Of a stretch of DNA of 64,000 nt, positions 10,866 to 20,599 are shown in pieces; positions within the stretch are counted from its first letter, which is position 1; the number at the start of each line of letters is the position of its first letter. A model generated the notes under the pieces. That model saw nothing but the letters and a program-made list of their open reading frames with translations. It ran no database searches and was not told where the DNA came from. A program made the translations under genes and the position numbers. The DNA comes from Riptortus pedestris. Taxonomy: Eukaryota; Arthropoda; Insecta; Hemiptera; Alydidae. Location: NCBI GenBank assembly GCA_019009955.1, contig CM032228.1, positions 132,408,001 through 132,472,000 on the forward strand. Reading direction: 5' to 3'.

Positions 10866-11325
10866 ATTCCGTCACGCTGGGCTGCGTAAACTAAGCAGAT
10901 TGTTCTGGAATGACACACTAGTAATGTATCTGTCCATATATTTTCTCTGTTGAAGTCAAACTTTGGTTAGTAGTAGTGACGATTTACGCAAGGCTGAAGC
11001 AAGAATGTACGAATACTTCGCTAAATATTTGAGCTACGAAAAAATGTATAAAACAACAATTGTAGAGTACAAATAGTTTAACAACATTTATTCTATTACA
11101 TTTTAATAATAATGAAAGAGATATTTTGCATTTTCGAATTCCCTCCACCTCTAAACCCCCGAATTCTCCCATTAACGATTGTGAACTAAAATATTCTATG
11201 AAGTGATTAAGTATCGCTAAGTATGAGATAGATCAAATAATTATTTTCGAGTTAAGAACGTAAATCACGTCATGAGTCCAAACTCAATAGGTGATTTCTT
11301 TTACGAGAAAAATCTGCTTATACTC
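10866..11325 (+). mobile_element. HINE-like element, B subtype without TA array
   Basis: It begins AATTCCGTCACGCTGGGCTG directly after the preceding copy's TGCTAAA. It carries the B-subtype body (TTCTGGAATGACACAC, 'gatttacgcaaggctgaa') and ends CTCAATAGGTGATTTCTTTT...AAATCTGCT. No (TA)n array is present, so the array is not obligatory. Confidence 0.65.
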
Positions 11326-11800
11326 CTTTTCAATTAAATAATTATTGATAAATGACAATTATGAAAGAACTGGTAACAGTTAAAAGTTGTGAACAGGATA
11401 ATGCTCGTCAAAGAGTAATTTTTTTTTAATGTGGCTGTCCATAATAAAAAATAAAAAGTACAATCAATCATGACTGGAAGGAAGACAGTTCTCAGACGGG
11501 TAAATCGTTATAAATGATCGATATCTTTTAAGTACGTGAATTAAAAATGTTTACTTTAATAACACTTAACGGAAATTTATATTTTTTCCCCCCAAAGCAT
11601 GAGTATGGCTTATGGAAAAAGAAGTTAATATATGTATCCTAAGTCGGAGAATCGCTGAAATAAATACACATCTATTTATTATATATGTAATAGTTGCGTT
11701 AGGTAGGTAGCTCATCCTAACTAAATCTTATTTCTTCGTCTATGTTAGTTCGTTGGTGAGTTTATATTTTTCAGATAGTTCCTGTGTCCTTAAATAATTA

Positions 11801-12485
11801 AAAAAAGTCCGTCACGCAGGGGCTGCGTAAACTAAGCAGATTTCCCATGTGAAGTTTTACAATAGAGAAATCTGCATACTGGTAACGCAACACCACCATA
11901 ATTAAATACAAACGGTAATGAGAAATCTTTCAGTTAATTAAAATAAATTCCCAACTGAAACGGCTTCTGAATTGTAAGAATAATTTATATTTTAATAACT
12001 CAAATTTTAGTAGTCCAAGAACTAAAGAAGGGGGGGGGCGGATGAACAGAACGTATTTGCATAAATCTCACAAAGTAACGAAGGTAAGATAAGGTTAGAA
12101 ACGACAGGTAAGGTTAGAAGAAGCTTCCACCTGAGCCGAGTAGTTACGAAAGCGGCCGACCTAATCCTGTACCCGACCACATGTCTCACAGACTTCATAA
12201 AAATGCAAATATCTCGGTTAATATTCAAGATAGAGAATAAATGTATATAACAATATTTATAGTAAATTTAATTTGCAATAAGATTGGATCTATACAATTT
12301 TTCGATCCGATGCATAATAACGGAGATATTTTGAATATTCAAAAATCCCCCCATTCTAAACCCCCCCCTTCCTCTAGTCCGATTTCAGCCATTAACGAAC
12401 TTGATCTGTCTTTTTGTCTTTTTACGTAAAACGCTTAAATATCGAGTTTCGTAACCATTAAACCATAATTGTAACCGTTAGAGCA

Positions 12486-12534
<49 letters not shown>

Positions 12535-12565
12535 AACAAAAATTGCGACCACTAGAGCTTTAACA

Positions 12566-12646
<81 letters not shown>

Positions 12647-12766
12647 GAACGGACCTCATTTTCGAAATCTCCTGGGTAGGATCGATGAACATTTGAAGAA
12701 ATTTTTCGAAAATCGCGTCATGATTACGACCTCAATAGCTGATTTCCCTTAAGGAAAATCTGCTAA
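11801..12766 (+). mobile_element. HINE-like element with duplicated TA region
   Basis: The 5' terminus is close to consensus (GTCCGTCACGCAGGGGCTG) and the 3' end reads AAGGAAAATCTGCTAA. Two TA arrays (12492-12532 and 12570-12641) flank a repeated 'caaacaaaaattgcgaccactagagc' block. This indicates an internal duplication or recombination through the microsatellite. Confidence 0.75.
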
Positions 12767-13110
12767 TATATTCACTATATACCCTACGTGTTGTCAGTAG
12801 CCGTGATAGCTTGTGTTAGATATTTTCGGAAGCTCACAAGTAACAGTGAGGGAGTAAATATTTGTTTTGCTGTTAGTTGTGTGGATTGCAGTGAGTGCAT
12901 ACAAACTATCACATAACTGATTGTGAGATAGATGTGACATAATCATGAAGGACCTATTCTTAATCGTGTAAAACAACTTTCTCTATTCTCTTTTGAAGGA
13001 CGACTATAAATGACTGAACGCCTCAACTGTCTCAATTTATTGTTTGGCTGTTGGTCCAAGATTATTCAAGAGTATTTTAATTTGTTTTAAATATATTCTT
13101 TTAAGAGAAG
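12767..13110. other. Unassigned stretch
   Basis: Nothing is recognised. A minus-strand ORF at 12794-12976 lacks any family signature. Confidence 0.35.
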
Positions 13111-13332
13111 AGGGCTCAGGTTAGCCATGTGAGTTAAAGCGTTGACCTTAATCTTTCATGGTAAACCTGGAGTGGCGAGTTCGACTCCCGCCTGGGCAAT
13201 AGGGATTTATTTAGTGACGGAATTCATTCAGTAAAATCCTTAGTCCCACCCTGGCTAGAAAAGCGTGGTTAACTATAAAGGACTCGTCCTAATTAGCCTT
13301 AGTTGCACAAAGTAGACGTTAATAAATAATTT
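13111..13332 (+). repeat. tRNA-derived SINE, best-preserved copy
   Basis: The head resembles a tRNA gene: an A-box-like TTAGCCATGTGAGTTAAAGC and a good B box GAGTTCGACTCCCGCC (13177-13192). This predicts internal RNA polymerase III promotion. The body has AGTCCCACCCTGGCTAGAAA, and the 3' end has GTAGACGTTAATAAATAATT. The head does not fold as a complete tRNA cloverleaf and continues into the SINE body, so it is not a tRNA gene. Confidence 0.75.
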
Positions 13333-13350
13333 AAATCCTTTATCGACTGA

Positions 13351-13351
<1 letters not shown>

Positions 13352-13399
<48 letters not shown>
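13352..13399. repeat. (TA)n microsatellite
   Basis: It borders the left arm of the inverted-repeat element at 13393-13754. Confidence 0.9.
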
Positions 13400-13401
<2 letters not shown>

Positions 13402-13754
13402 TGTGTTATTCTTTTCGGAGTTTTGGTCAATGTTGGTGAAATAAATCTTAGGCTGTGACAAAAGGCTGTGACCCTGCTATGTAAACAAAACAAGGAAGGT
13501 TACTATAACCCTAGTCATAGTGCAATAACAATGTATAATAGTTTATAGATATATTTAGTCTTGGTAAGTAATAATAAGAAAAAAACACCCTTTTACAATA
13601 ATGTGTAATAACAATGTTCAATATTATAAAGTAGTACATGTAATTTTACAGCCCTGAAGAAGAGAAAATAAAGATTCTCGAAATATCGGCATAAACTAAG
13701 ATTTATTTCACCAACATTGACCAAAACTCCGAAAAGAATAACACACCATATATA
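13393..13754. mobile_element. Inverted-repeat element with 57-bp identical arms
   Basis: The left arm (13393-13451) and right arm (13696-13754) are perfect reverse complements over about 57 bp, from ATATATGGTGTGTTATTC to AAATAAATCTTAG. The 244-bp centre contains the hammerhead-like core at 13651-13690. Such arms could come from a tail-to-tail or inverted insertion of a Penelope-type terminal repeat, or from a foldback element. The perfect arm identity implies recent formation or gene conversion. Confidence 0.7.
13651..13690 (+). ncRNA. Hammerhead ribozyme-like core
   Basis: All conserved hammerhead elements are in order. Stem I 5' strand is GCC (13651-13653). The CUGANGA box is CTGAAGA (13654-13660). 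Stem II is GAGAA/TTCTC (13662-13666 with 13675-13679) with an 8-nt loop. GAAA follows (13680-13683). A self-complementary stem III is formed by ATAT (13683-13686), C is at the cleavage position (13687), and GGC (13688-13690) pairs with GCC. Very short palindromic stem III forms are known from ribozymes of Penelope-like retroelements, where activity can need dimerisation. Activity is inferred, not shown. Confidence 0.5.
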
Positions 13755-13850
13755 AATACAACCTGGTCGAAAACATCAGCACAATTATATATATATATAT
13801 CGCACTGGTATTTCTAAAGTGACTCTGTTTTATACAATAGTTTACTATCA

Positions 13851-13890
13851 TTGACAATAATGGTTGGTTACTTCAACCAACCATTGTCAA
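13851..13890. repeat. Short perfect hairpin
   Basis: TTGACAATAATGGTTGGTT and AACCAACCATTGTCAA form an about 16-bp stem around a 5-nt loop, with one bulged A. Function unknown. Confidence 0.8.
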
Positions 13891-14502
13891 GGCATTCCTG
13901 TAAATAATATTGTCAAAATTGGTTTTATCGAAATGAAAAAAAAAAATGTATTTTTCCGTATTAAAAGTAATTCTGATGAGTGAATTTTAAAATGATTATT
14001 TTCTATTTCCCTTCATCTTCTCATACTTCTCTGACATTACATGAGAATGCCTAAAAAGATTATCAAATATTTGGACTAATGCTAAGGCATTGTAATCGTT
14101 ATATTTTGATGAAAGCTATTTTTGGTTGAGCGTGTTAGTATGCAGGAAATGGAAGAGGAGTCAGAGGTCCCAAACAAAATTTAATGGGAAAACAATAAAA
14201 ATATATTTATAGCAAGATAATAACATATACTTCTCGTAAAATAAGTAATAAATAAATATACTGTCCTTCCATAAAAAAGCAAATAGTGCTTTTAAAAATA
14301 TGAAACAATAAGGAAACAGTAATGTTCAGGTCCGGGTGTTCTGACGACACAACAATGTGCCTCGAGTATCTTCGTCGTATGGATGTCCATGCTCTGAGCA
14401 TCGGACCTCTTTGGCAGATGTAAATGTAGCCGCTCCGGATGGGGTACAGGCTCCAAATATTATTAGCATCAATATGAGAATATAGTCAAGGAAAGTTGTT
14501 TT
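13891..14502. other. Mostly unassigned; short minus-strand ORF with a hydrophobic stretch
   Basis: On the minus strand an open frame (14326 up through 14505) reads FLDYILILMLIIFGACTPSG and then a Cys/His-containing tail ending CRQNTRT before a stop. It looks like a signal anchor plus a short secreted tail, but it merges into the palindrome arm at 14503 and has no recognisable family. It may be a captured exon fragment. Confidence 0.3.
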
Positions 14503-14724
14503 GTTGTCATACCTGTCGGTGGAGACCGTCTTCAATGGCTGACGGTCGAGTACAGCTGGCAAGGGCATTGGTTGCGATGGCACCATTTTCAAGTCTGTCA
14601 AAAAGTTGTACTCCACAACAACGTTTTGACGGGCTTGAAGGCGGTGCCATCGCATCGAAAGTGCTTGCCAGCTGTACTCGACCATCAGCCAGTGACGACG
14701 GTCTCCACCGACAGGTATGACAAC
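14503..14724. repeat. 222-bp near-perfect palindrome
   Basis: Left arm 14503-14609 and right arm 14615-14724 are reverse complements (about 107-110 bp, roughly 85-90 % identical by eye) around a 5-nt centre ACTCC. The outermost 25 bp (GTTGTCATACCTGTCGGTGG onward) are identical. GC content is clearly above the surroundings. Its arm ends do not match any other family here. Confidence 0.85.
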
Positions 14725-16439
14725 AGTATCATTTATATTGGCGGTTTTAACCCTTTATTTGGAGATTGTTTTCTTACAAAGTCCTCGCCCTGTAGCGTGC
14801 GTTGGTCCTGTCAAACGCTGAAGTACTCAAGCCTAGCCATTTCTGGCGATCCAGAGACACGCCGTCAAGAGGTGCTGATCAACAGGTGTTGTCACACTAA
14901 CTACTTTTGCTAATTATCGGCTAATTAGGAGGGAAATAAGATGAGAGATGTAGGAATATGTCTCATGGTGGCTTATTTGAATAGTAGCTACTATAAACCA
15001 ATGAAATCGAATAAATGCGCCAATAATCGTACAATAAACATGCAACAAAGTTTTAATTTTAATGTTTTTTTAATAGTCTTAATTTTAATGAGTTTTTTTT
15101 AATACTCTCAATTCCAATGTTTATTTTAATAGTTTTGGTTTAATTAATAGTATTAATATTGATATTTATTTCAATAATTTTAGTCTAGCTAATAGCATTG
15201 TTTTTAGTATTTATTTAAATAGTTAGTCTGAAAATTTATTTTAATTTTAATAGTTGTATTGTATGCCTATGATGCCGGTTCGTAGGTTTCAAGGCATACG
15301 GCCGAGAACCCCCTTACCCAAAAAAAGGGGAGTGGGGGGTTGGAACAGGAAATATAAATGGAACAGAAAAAGAAAGAAAAAAAAAATAAGGAGAACTATT
15401 GAAAAAAAATAAAGTAAAAAAAAATAAAAATAATAATAAAAAAACGGCCTAATGTTTATTTGTCTGCGATTTCCCATGGTCGGGGAACTCAAATACGGTG
15501 GAAGAGTGTTGCGCATTGATGACCTTGATGTTTTTTGCCAAAAATCCAACAACAAAAAAACATTCAATATTATACGCATTAAACATGATAATGACAGAAG
15601 CCAATAATGAATGATGCTATTGATTTTCAGAGAATGAAGGGACGTGTCCTATTATGTTTTGTTAATATTTAATGGAAATAAATACAGTTCATTTCAACCG
15701 TCATTAAGCGTCAACAGATATTCTAAACATAAATTCTTCATTAACCAATCATTCAATAGCCATATATCATGCACGTTTAAAAAAATCAACAGAAAACAAA
15801 TTTTGTACATCGAATGAAAATGAAGGGATCTTTTGGAGGTTAAGACATGCAAATATTTTAACGATATCACATATTTATATCAACCTGTCAACGATGAGTA
15901 TTAAGCTATATAACTTAAGGAGGTGCAATAACGAGTATTTCGTGTGTTTATGCCTTTTACTTTATTACAACAATTAAAAACAGTTTTTTTGAACAAGACG
16001 TAACACATTGAGGTATTGAGACTCTTATCAAGTCGTTAGCCTGGTTTTAAGGATCGCACTTTTGAAATACTGTTGTAGACAGACCTCGAAATTTATATGA
16101 CTTAAATCCTTCTAATGCCACTTAGAGATTTTATTATTATAATTCCTATTTACGTCCTTACATTTTTCTAATATAAAAATGGTCAAGAATTATTTTAAAG
16201 CTACGTTAACAAAAGTCCGAATATTTCTCCAATTTACGTATTAAAAAGTATTATTATTTTTCAATGAAACTATGGATCATGTAGATAAAATATACATATT
16301 AGTAAATAAGTAATTAAAATTGTAAATTAATATTTCCTTCTACAGTTTCTCCGTTTGAATGCCAAATATTATAAGATTAGAAGCTGTTCTATTTCTTAAA
16401 AAGTTTCTTACAAGTAATTATACAATTAAGTATAAGATA
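14725..16439. other. Unassigned, strongly AT-rich stretch
   Basis: It includes low-complexity TTTTAATAGT-type tracts (15050-15260) and an A-rich tract (15355-15445). A GC-richer piece at 14760-14900 borders the palindrome. ORFs here are low complexity and no gene is recognised. Confidence 0.4.
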
Positions 16440-17777
16440 TATATATAAAATTGTAACCTCTGTCTGTACATTGATTTTTTTCGCGAAATTTCACGATAAC
16501 TTTTCGTTTCACACGTCATAGACACCATAACTGCATTTTGTTTCTTTGGTGTCTGTTTGTTTATTTGTTTGTTTGTTACCTTTTCACGCATAAACGGCTG
16601 AACCGAATTTTATGAAACTTGGTATTTATATTAATACTAACCCAACTTAGACTTTAGGCTATATTAATATCCTCTGAGACGAATAGGAGTGGGGGTTATA
16701 AGGAAAGCCAGAAATTAAAAATAGCGATATTTCGTTTCCTATTAGTTTTTCGGCAAATATGAATATAACAAAAGTTGTTTATTTTGTTATTTAGAGTAAC
16801 TTTTGTAATATACACTTTTTTCGTACACCGAATTATAAACGAGATATACGCTAAAACCTATAGCGGAAGTTAACAATTTTATTTGGGACAAAAGACCCAA
16901 CCGAAATAAATAAAACTCGGTATGTGTATTAGCACTAACGCTTTCATTATAACAAGCCATACCAACATTTCTAGGGACGGGCAGGAGTGGGGGTTGTAAG
17001 GGAGGCCTGAATGTAAAAATAGCGGTATTTCGTTTTCTATTCGTTTTTCGGCAAATATGAACATAACAATAGTTGTTTATTTTGTTATTTAGAGTAGCTT
17101 TTGTCATATTCATTTTTGTCTTTTAACAAACAACTAAAAACTAAAGCGGGAGTCAACTATTTCATTGGGCGTTAACGATTAAACCGAACTTAACAAAACT
17201 GGGTACGCCAATTAGCATTAATTCTTCCATTATTATAAGCTATATTCTAATTTTTAGGCTAGAACGGGAGTGGGGGTTATAAGGGAGGCCTGAAATAAAA
17301 ATTCGCGATATTTCATTGTCTATTTGTTTTTCGACAAACATGCATATAACAAAAGTTGTTTACTTTGTTATTTAGATTAACTTTTGTTTTATACATTTCT
17401 CCAGGAACAATGTGTGGAGCAAGTAATTTGAGTAGAAATATTGATATGCTCAAAAATTCATTCCAATTTGTACTATGAGGTACCTCACTTGGAAAAATTA
17501 ATTCAAATCTATGTTAACATTTTGTCCTTAATAACTGAAATCTATGCATAATGCACAGGAGACGGGAAATATGACAATTTGGAGGACAGTGAAGACTTAC
17601 ATAAAAAAATAATTTTATTATTAACAAATGCCAACAACGGGTATTAACCCGTACAGGGGGTATTAACACTGGGACGGGTAAATGTCAAAATAATGTGCAA
17701 AGTAAAGCCTTGCCAAAAAAATACCATCACCATTCAGCCTCAAATCAATTCCCGGGCGAAGCCGGGTATCTGAGCTA

Positions 17778-17779
<2 letters not shown>
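16440..17779 (+). mobile_element. Non-autonomous Helitron with three tandem internal units
   Basis: The 3' end is diagnostic: hairpin CCCGGGCGAAGCCGGG (17751-17766), 8 nt, then CTAGT (17775-17779), entering a (TA)n target. The body is three degenerate tandem units of about 285 bp (about 16590, 16885 and 17171). Each contains 'acggctgaaccgaa', 'caggagtgggggttataagg', 'aatagcgatatttcgttttc' and a 'gttgtttattttgttattta' tail. The 5' boundary near GTAACCTCTGTCTGTACATTG is approximate. No Rep/helicase coding sequence is present, so mobilisation would need an autonomous partner. Confidence 0.75.

Positions 17780-17849
<70 letters not shown>
17780..17849. repeat. (TA)n between two opposed Helitron 3' ends
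   Basis: An uninterrupted TA array lies directly between CTAGT (17775-17779) and its reverse complement ACTAG (17850-17854). Confidence 0.9.
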
Positions 17850-17851
<2 letters not shown>

Positions 17852-18126
17852 TAGCGGACCTTGCAGACGTTGTCCTGCATGATATTTCAAGCGATTAGGA
17901 TATTAAATTTAATAATATTATGTTTAAAACAAAAGCTACTATTAATAACACAAAAAACAACATTTGTTATGTGCACGTTTGCCTAAAAACAAATAGAAAA
18001 TGGAATATCGCGATGTTTTTATTCAGGCCTCCCTTATAAATTAATAAAATAAAATAAATAATAAAAATTTAATATAGCTTATAATCATGGAAGAATAAAT
18101 GCTGATTCACATACATAGTTTTGTTG
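17850..18126 (-). mobile_element. Helitron 3' fragment, different terminal subtype
   Basis: On the minus strand it ends ...GACAACGTCTGCAAGGTCC-GCTAGT, a Helitron terminus type common in arthropods. The body (CAGGCCTCCCTTATAA, 'ataatcatggaagaataaatgc' on plus) matches the internal unit of the Helitron at 16440-17779. It is cut at about 18126 by LTR-derived sequence. Confidence 0.6.
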
Positions 18127-18350
18127 AGTTCTTTACATAAGCATGGCACCACACTGTTCTTTACATAAACATGGCACCGCACTGAAACTAAAATGCACTG
18201 TTCACTAAAGCTGCACCGTTATTCACTTGAAGAAATTGAGAACAAAACTAAACTGGTCGTGGTTCTTCGGTCGGTCGGCTCCTCACATCTACATCGTACG
18301 TTAATACGGATTAACTCTGTGTAATTGTTCATGTACGTAATTTCCACAGC
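18127..18350. mobile_element. LTR fragment related to the solo LTR at 2493
   Basis: It shares the 'catggcaccgcactg' short repeats, 'ttcacttgaagaaattgagaa', and a 3' end TACGTAATTTCCACAGCA that corresponds to TTTAATTTTTGCAACA. Confidence 0.5.
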
Positions 18351-18495
18351 AATATATATAATGTATATGTAGTTTTGAACGGACCTCATTTTCGTCATTT
18401 CGTCTCCTGGGAACGTTTGAAGCAATTTTCGGAAAATTGCGTCATGAGTACGACCTCAATAGCTAATTTCCCTTAAGGGAACTCTGCTAAAACCA
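18351..18495 (+). mobile_element. HINE-like 3' end fragment
   Basis: It runs from TTTTGAACGGACCTCATTTTC to CTTAAGGGAACTCTGCTAA. Only the part downstream of the TA array remains. A SINE-like scrap (CCTGGCTAGAGAAGTAACCT) follows at about 18500-18540. Confidence 0.7.
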
Positions 18496-18624
18496 TAGTC
18501 CCTGGCTAGAGAAGTAACCTATAAATAACTCTTTAGCTGTAATAATATAAATTATTACTAGGTACCACTAAACAATGATGAAATTAGTTTGTTTTGTTTT
18601 TTTAATTTACGGAATCATAAACCC

Positions 18625-18674
18625 TCAAATGTCCATCGATACTACCCAGGATATGACGAAAATGAGGTTCGTTC

Positions 18675-18727
<53 letters not shown>

Positions 18728-18908
18728 TTAAACGCTGTAGCGGTCACAATTTTTGTTTCATCGTGAATAAACTCGATATTTAATCGTTTTATGAAAAAAA
18801 ATATTATGTTCCTAAATGGCTGAAATTGGACCAGTGGGAGGGGGGGGGTGTTAAAGAGAAGGATTTTATAAAATTTAAATATCTCCGTTACTATATGTCG
18901 GATCGAAA
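18625..18908 (-). mobile_element. HINE-like internal fragment
   Basis: Both ends are missing. It keeps the TA array (18679-18722), the 'gcggtcacaatttttgtttcatcg' block and the G-rich tract (18834-18850). Confidence 0.7.
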
Positions 18909-20054
18909 CCCTCTCTCTTAACGTAGTCGTAGATTATTTTGATGGTTTTAGAGTTTGCCGTAGAATGATAACATGAGAAGAAAAATAAACATTTTTTGTT
19001 ACTATAGCATATTAGATTTTTTTTTTTAATTAAATATATATCATTTCCGTTGTTCACTGTTGCTGTGCGTATTTGAAAAGTGGTATTTCAAAATGCTCAT
19101 TGACTATAACAAATATTTAATTTTTTTAGCTTCAAAATTTGGTTCACATACTTTATATTGATGATTTATTGTTCTGCATTTACTTGAAAAGTAATGAAGT
19201 TACATGAGTGATGGGAGTGGCACGCAGGCTAATTGGGAACCTTTCGTTGAATAGATCAGTCTAGTGACAGTAATTGTCGTGTACGAATGGTTCATCGTTT
19301 TAAAGTATGATTGTAAGAGCGAGAATGTGTAACCAAGGTACATAAAGTGGACGTATATATATGTGTGGTTTTATGTTATATGTATATGTATGATTTCATG
19401 TGTTAAATCTCTCCCATATTTCATTGATGTGTAGCTGCTTCCCAAAGACACAGAAAATATTCAGAAAATTTAAAATGAATCTGTTATCCGCAATTACTCT
19501 GTCTGTCTTTACCTCAAACTATGTGTATTTTACTACGGAATAATCACTTTATGTTGGAGCATGAAGGATCAAGAACAGCAAGGTTGATTCCAAAATGTGT
19601 AAAATTTAGTGGAGGGGAATAGCGTCATTTGGGTCCTGAATTGTCTTCAATCTCTCAACCGTTCCTGTTCAAGCAAAGTATGAGAAATTACTGAATGAAG
19701 TCCTAATTGAAATGTCAGAAATAGATTTACGAAGGTTGTTGTGATGAAGCAAAATCTTCTGTTATTTTTGCTGCGAACATTTCCTGTTGTTACCTGTTAA
19801 TGACGAAGACGTAACAAACAAAATTATGTAAGAATCAGGAAACCATCGAAATAGGCCTCGCAAGTTTTCAGAGTATTTGAATTCGGGAGCCTGTTCTACG
19901 CTGAACCTAATTTGAGTAGTAATAACACAATTACGTAACAGGAACTCAACTTATATGTAGAAGATGTTGCTGCTTCACTAGTGCTCAATTAGTACGGTAT
20001 AACACTATTCAGACGATTTTCTCATAATTATACTCAAACAATTGTTCCACTTAT
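18909..20054. other. Unassigned stretch
   Basis: No gene or repeat is recognised. Confidence 0.35.
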
Positions 20055-20153
20055 ACTATTAAGGTCTTCGGGTATTGACCGTGTCTTCATTTTTGTTGCC
20101 AACGTTTCGCTAGACATGCTTCTCATTCATACCCGAAGACCTTAATAGTATTA
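20055..20153. repeat. Inverted repeat with decayed hammerhead-like motif
   Basis: ATACTATTAAGGTCTTCGGGTAT and its reverse complement flank about 50 bp. On the minus strand the centre reads GAATGAGAAGC...GCGAAACGTTGGC. GAAACGTTGGC matches the right half of Penelope-type hammerheads, but the CUGANGA box is not intact. A related but degraded arm pair occurs at 27324-27400. Confidence 0.55.
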
Positions 20154-20376
20154 ATGACCAGGACCGTGGAAGTCTACGAGTATATATAATTGTTCCACTA
20201 TTTTTCTAACTGCCAATGGAAAGTTCACCTTTAATAATGACAAATTATGCAAGCAGTAATAATTGGTTGTATGTCGGATAAAGCGATAATCAGCTATTTC
20301 ATAATTATATTTTACTATTGGCTCTAGCTACTATTGGCCTTTCATCTAAGCGGCAACAGACAAATAAACATACAAT

Positions 20377-20502
20377 TATGAACGGACTTCATTTTTTTTA
20401 TCTCTTAGGTAGGATCGATGGACAATTTTGGAAATTTTTCGAAAATCGCATCATGAGTACAACCTCAACTGCTTATTTCCCTCAAAGGAAATCTGCTAGA
20501 AT
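20377..20502 (+). mobile_element. HINE-like 3' end fragment
   Basis: It runs from GAACGGACTTCATTTTTTTT through TAGGATCGATGGACAATTT to the 3' GGAAATCTGCTAG. Confidence 0.7.
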
Positions 20503-20599
20503 ACAAATATCTCTTTTAATGTTTCGATACAAAATAAGGACAATATTTAAAGGGAATGTTACACTTATTTAAGTATGGTAATCTGTAGATAGCCATTAT

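Noticed and set aside
13111..13192. tRNA gene
   Set aside because: Good A/B-box-like elements but no complete cloverleaf, and the sequence continues into a repeated SINE body and tail.
16787..17113. Gene on the minus strand
   Set aside because: The ORF lies inside the tandem units of a Helitron and is not conserved between the units.
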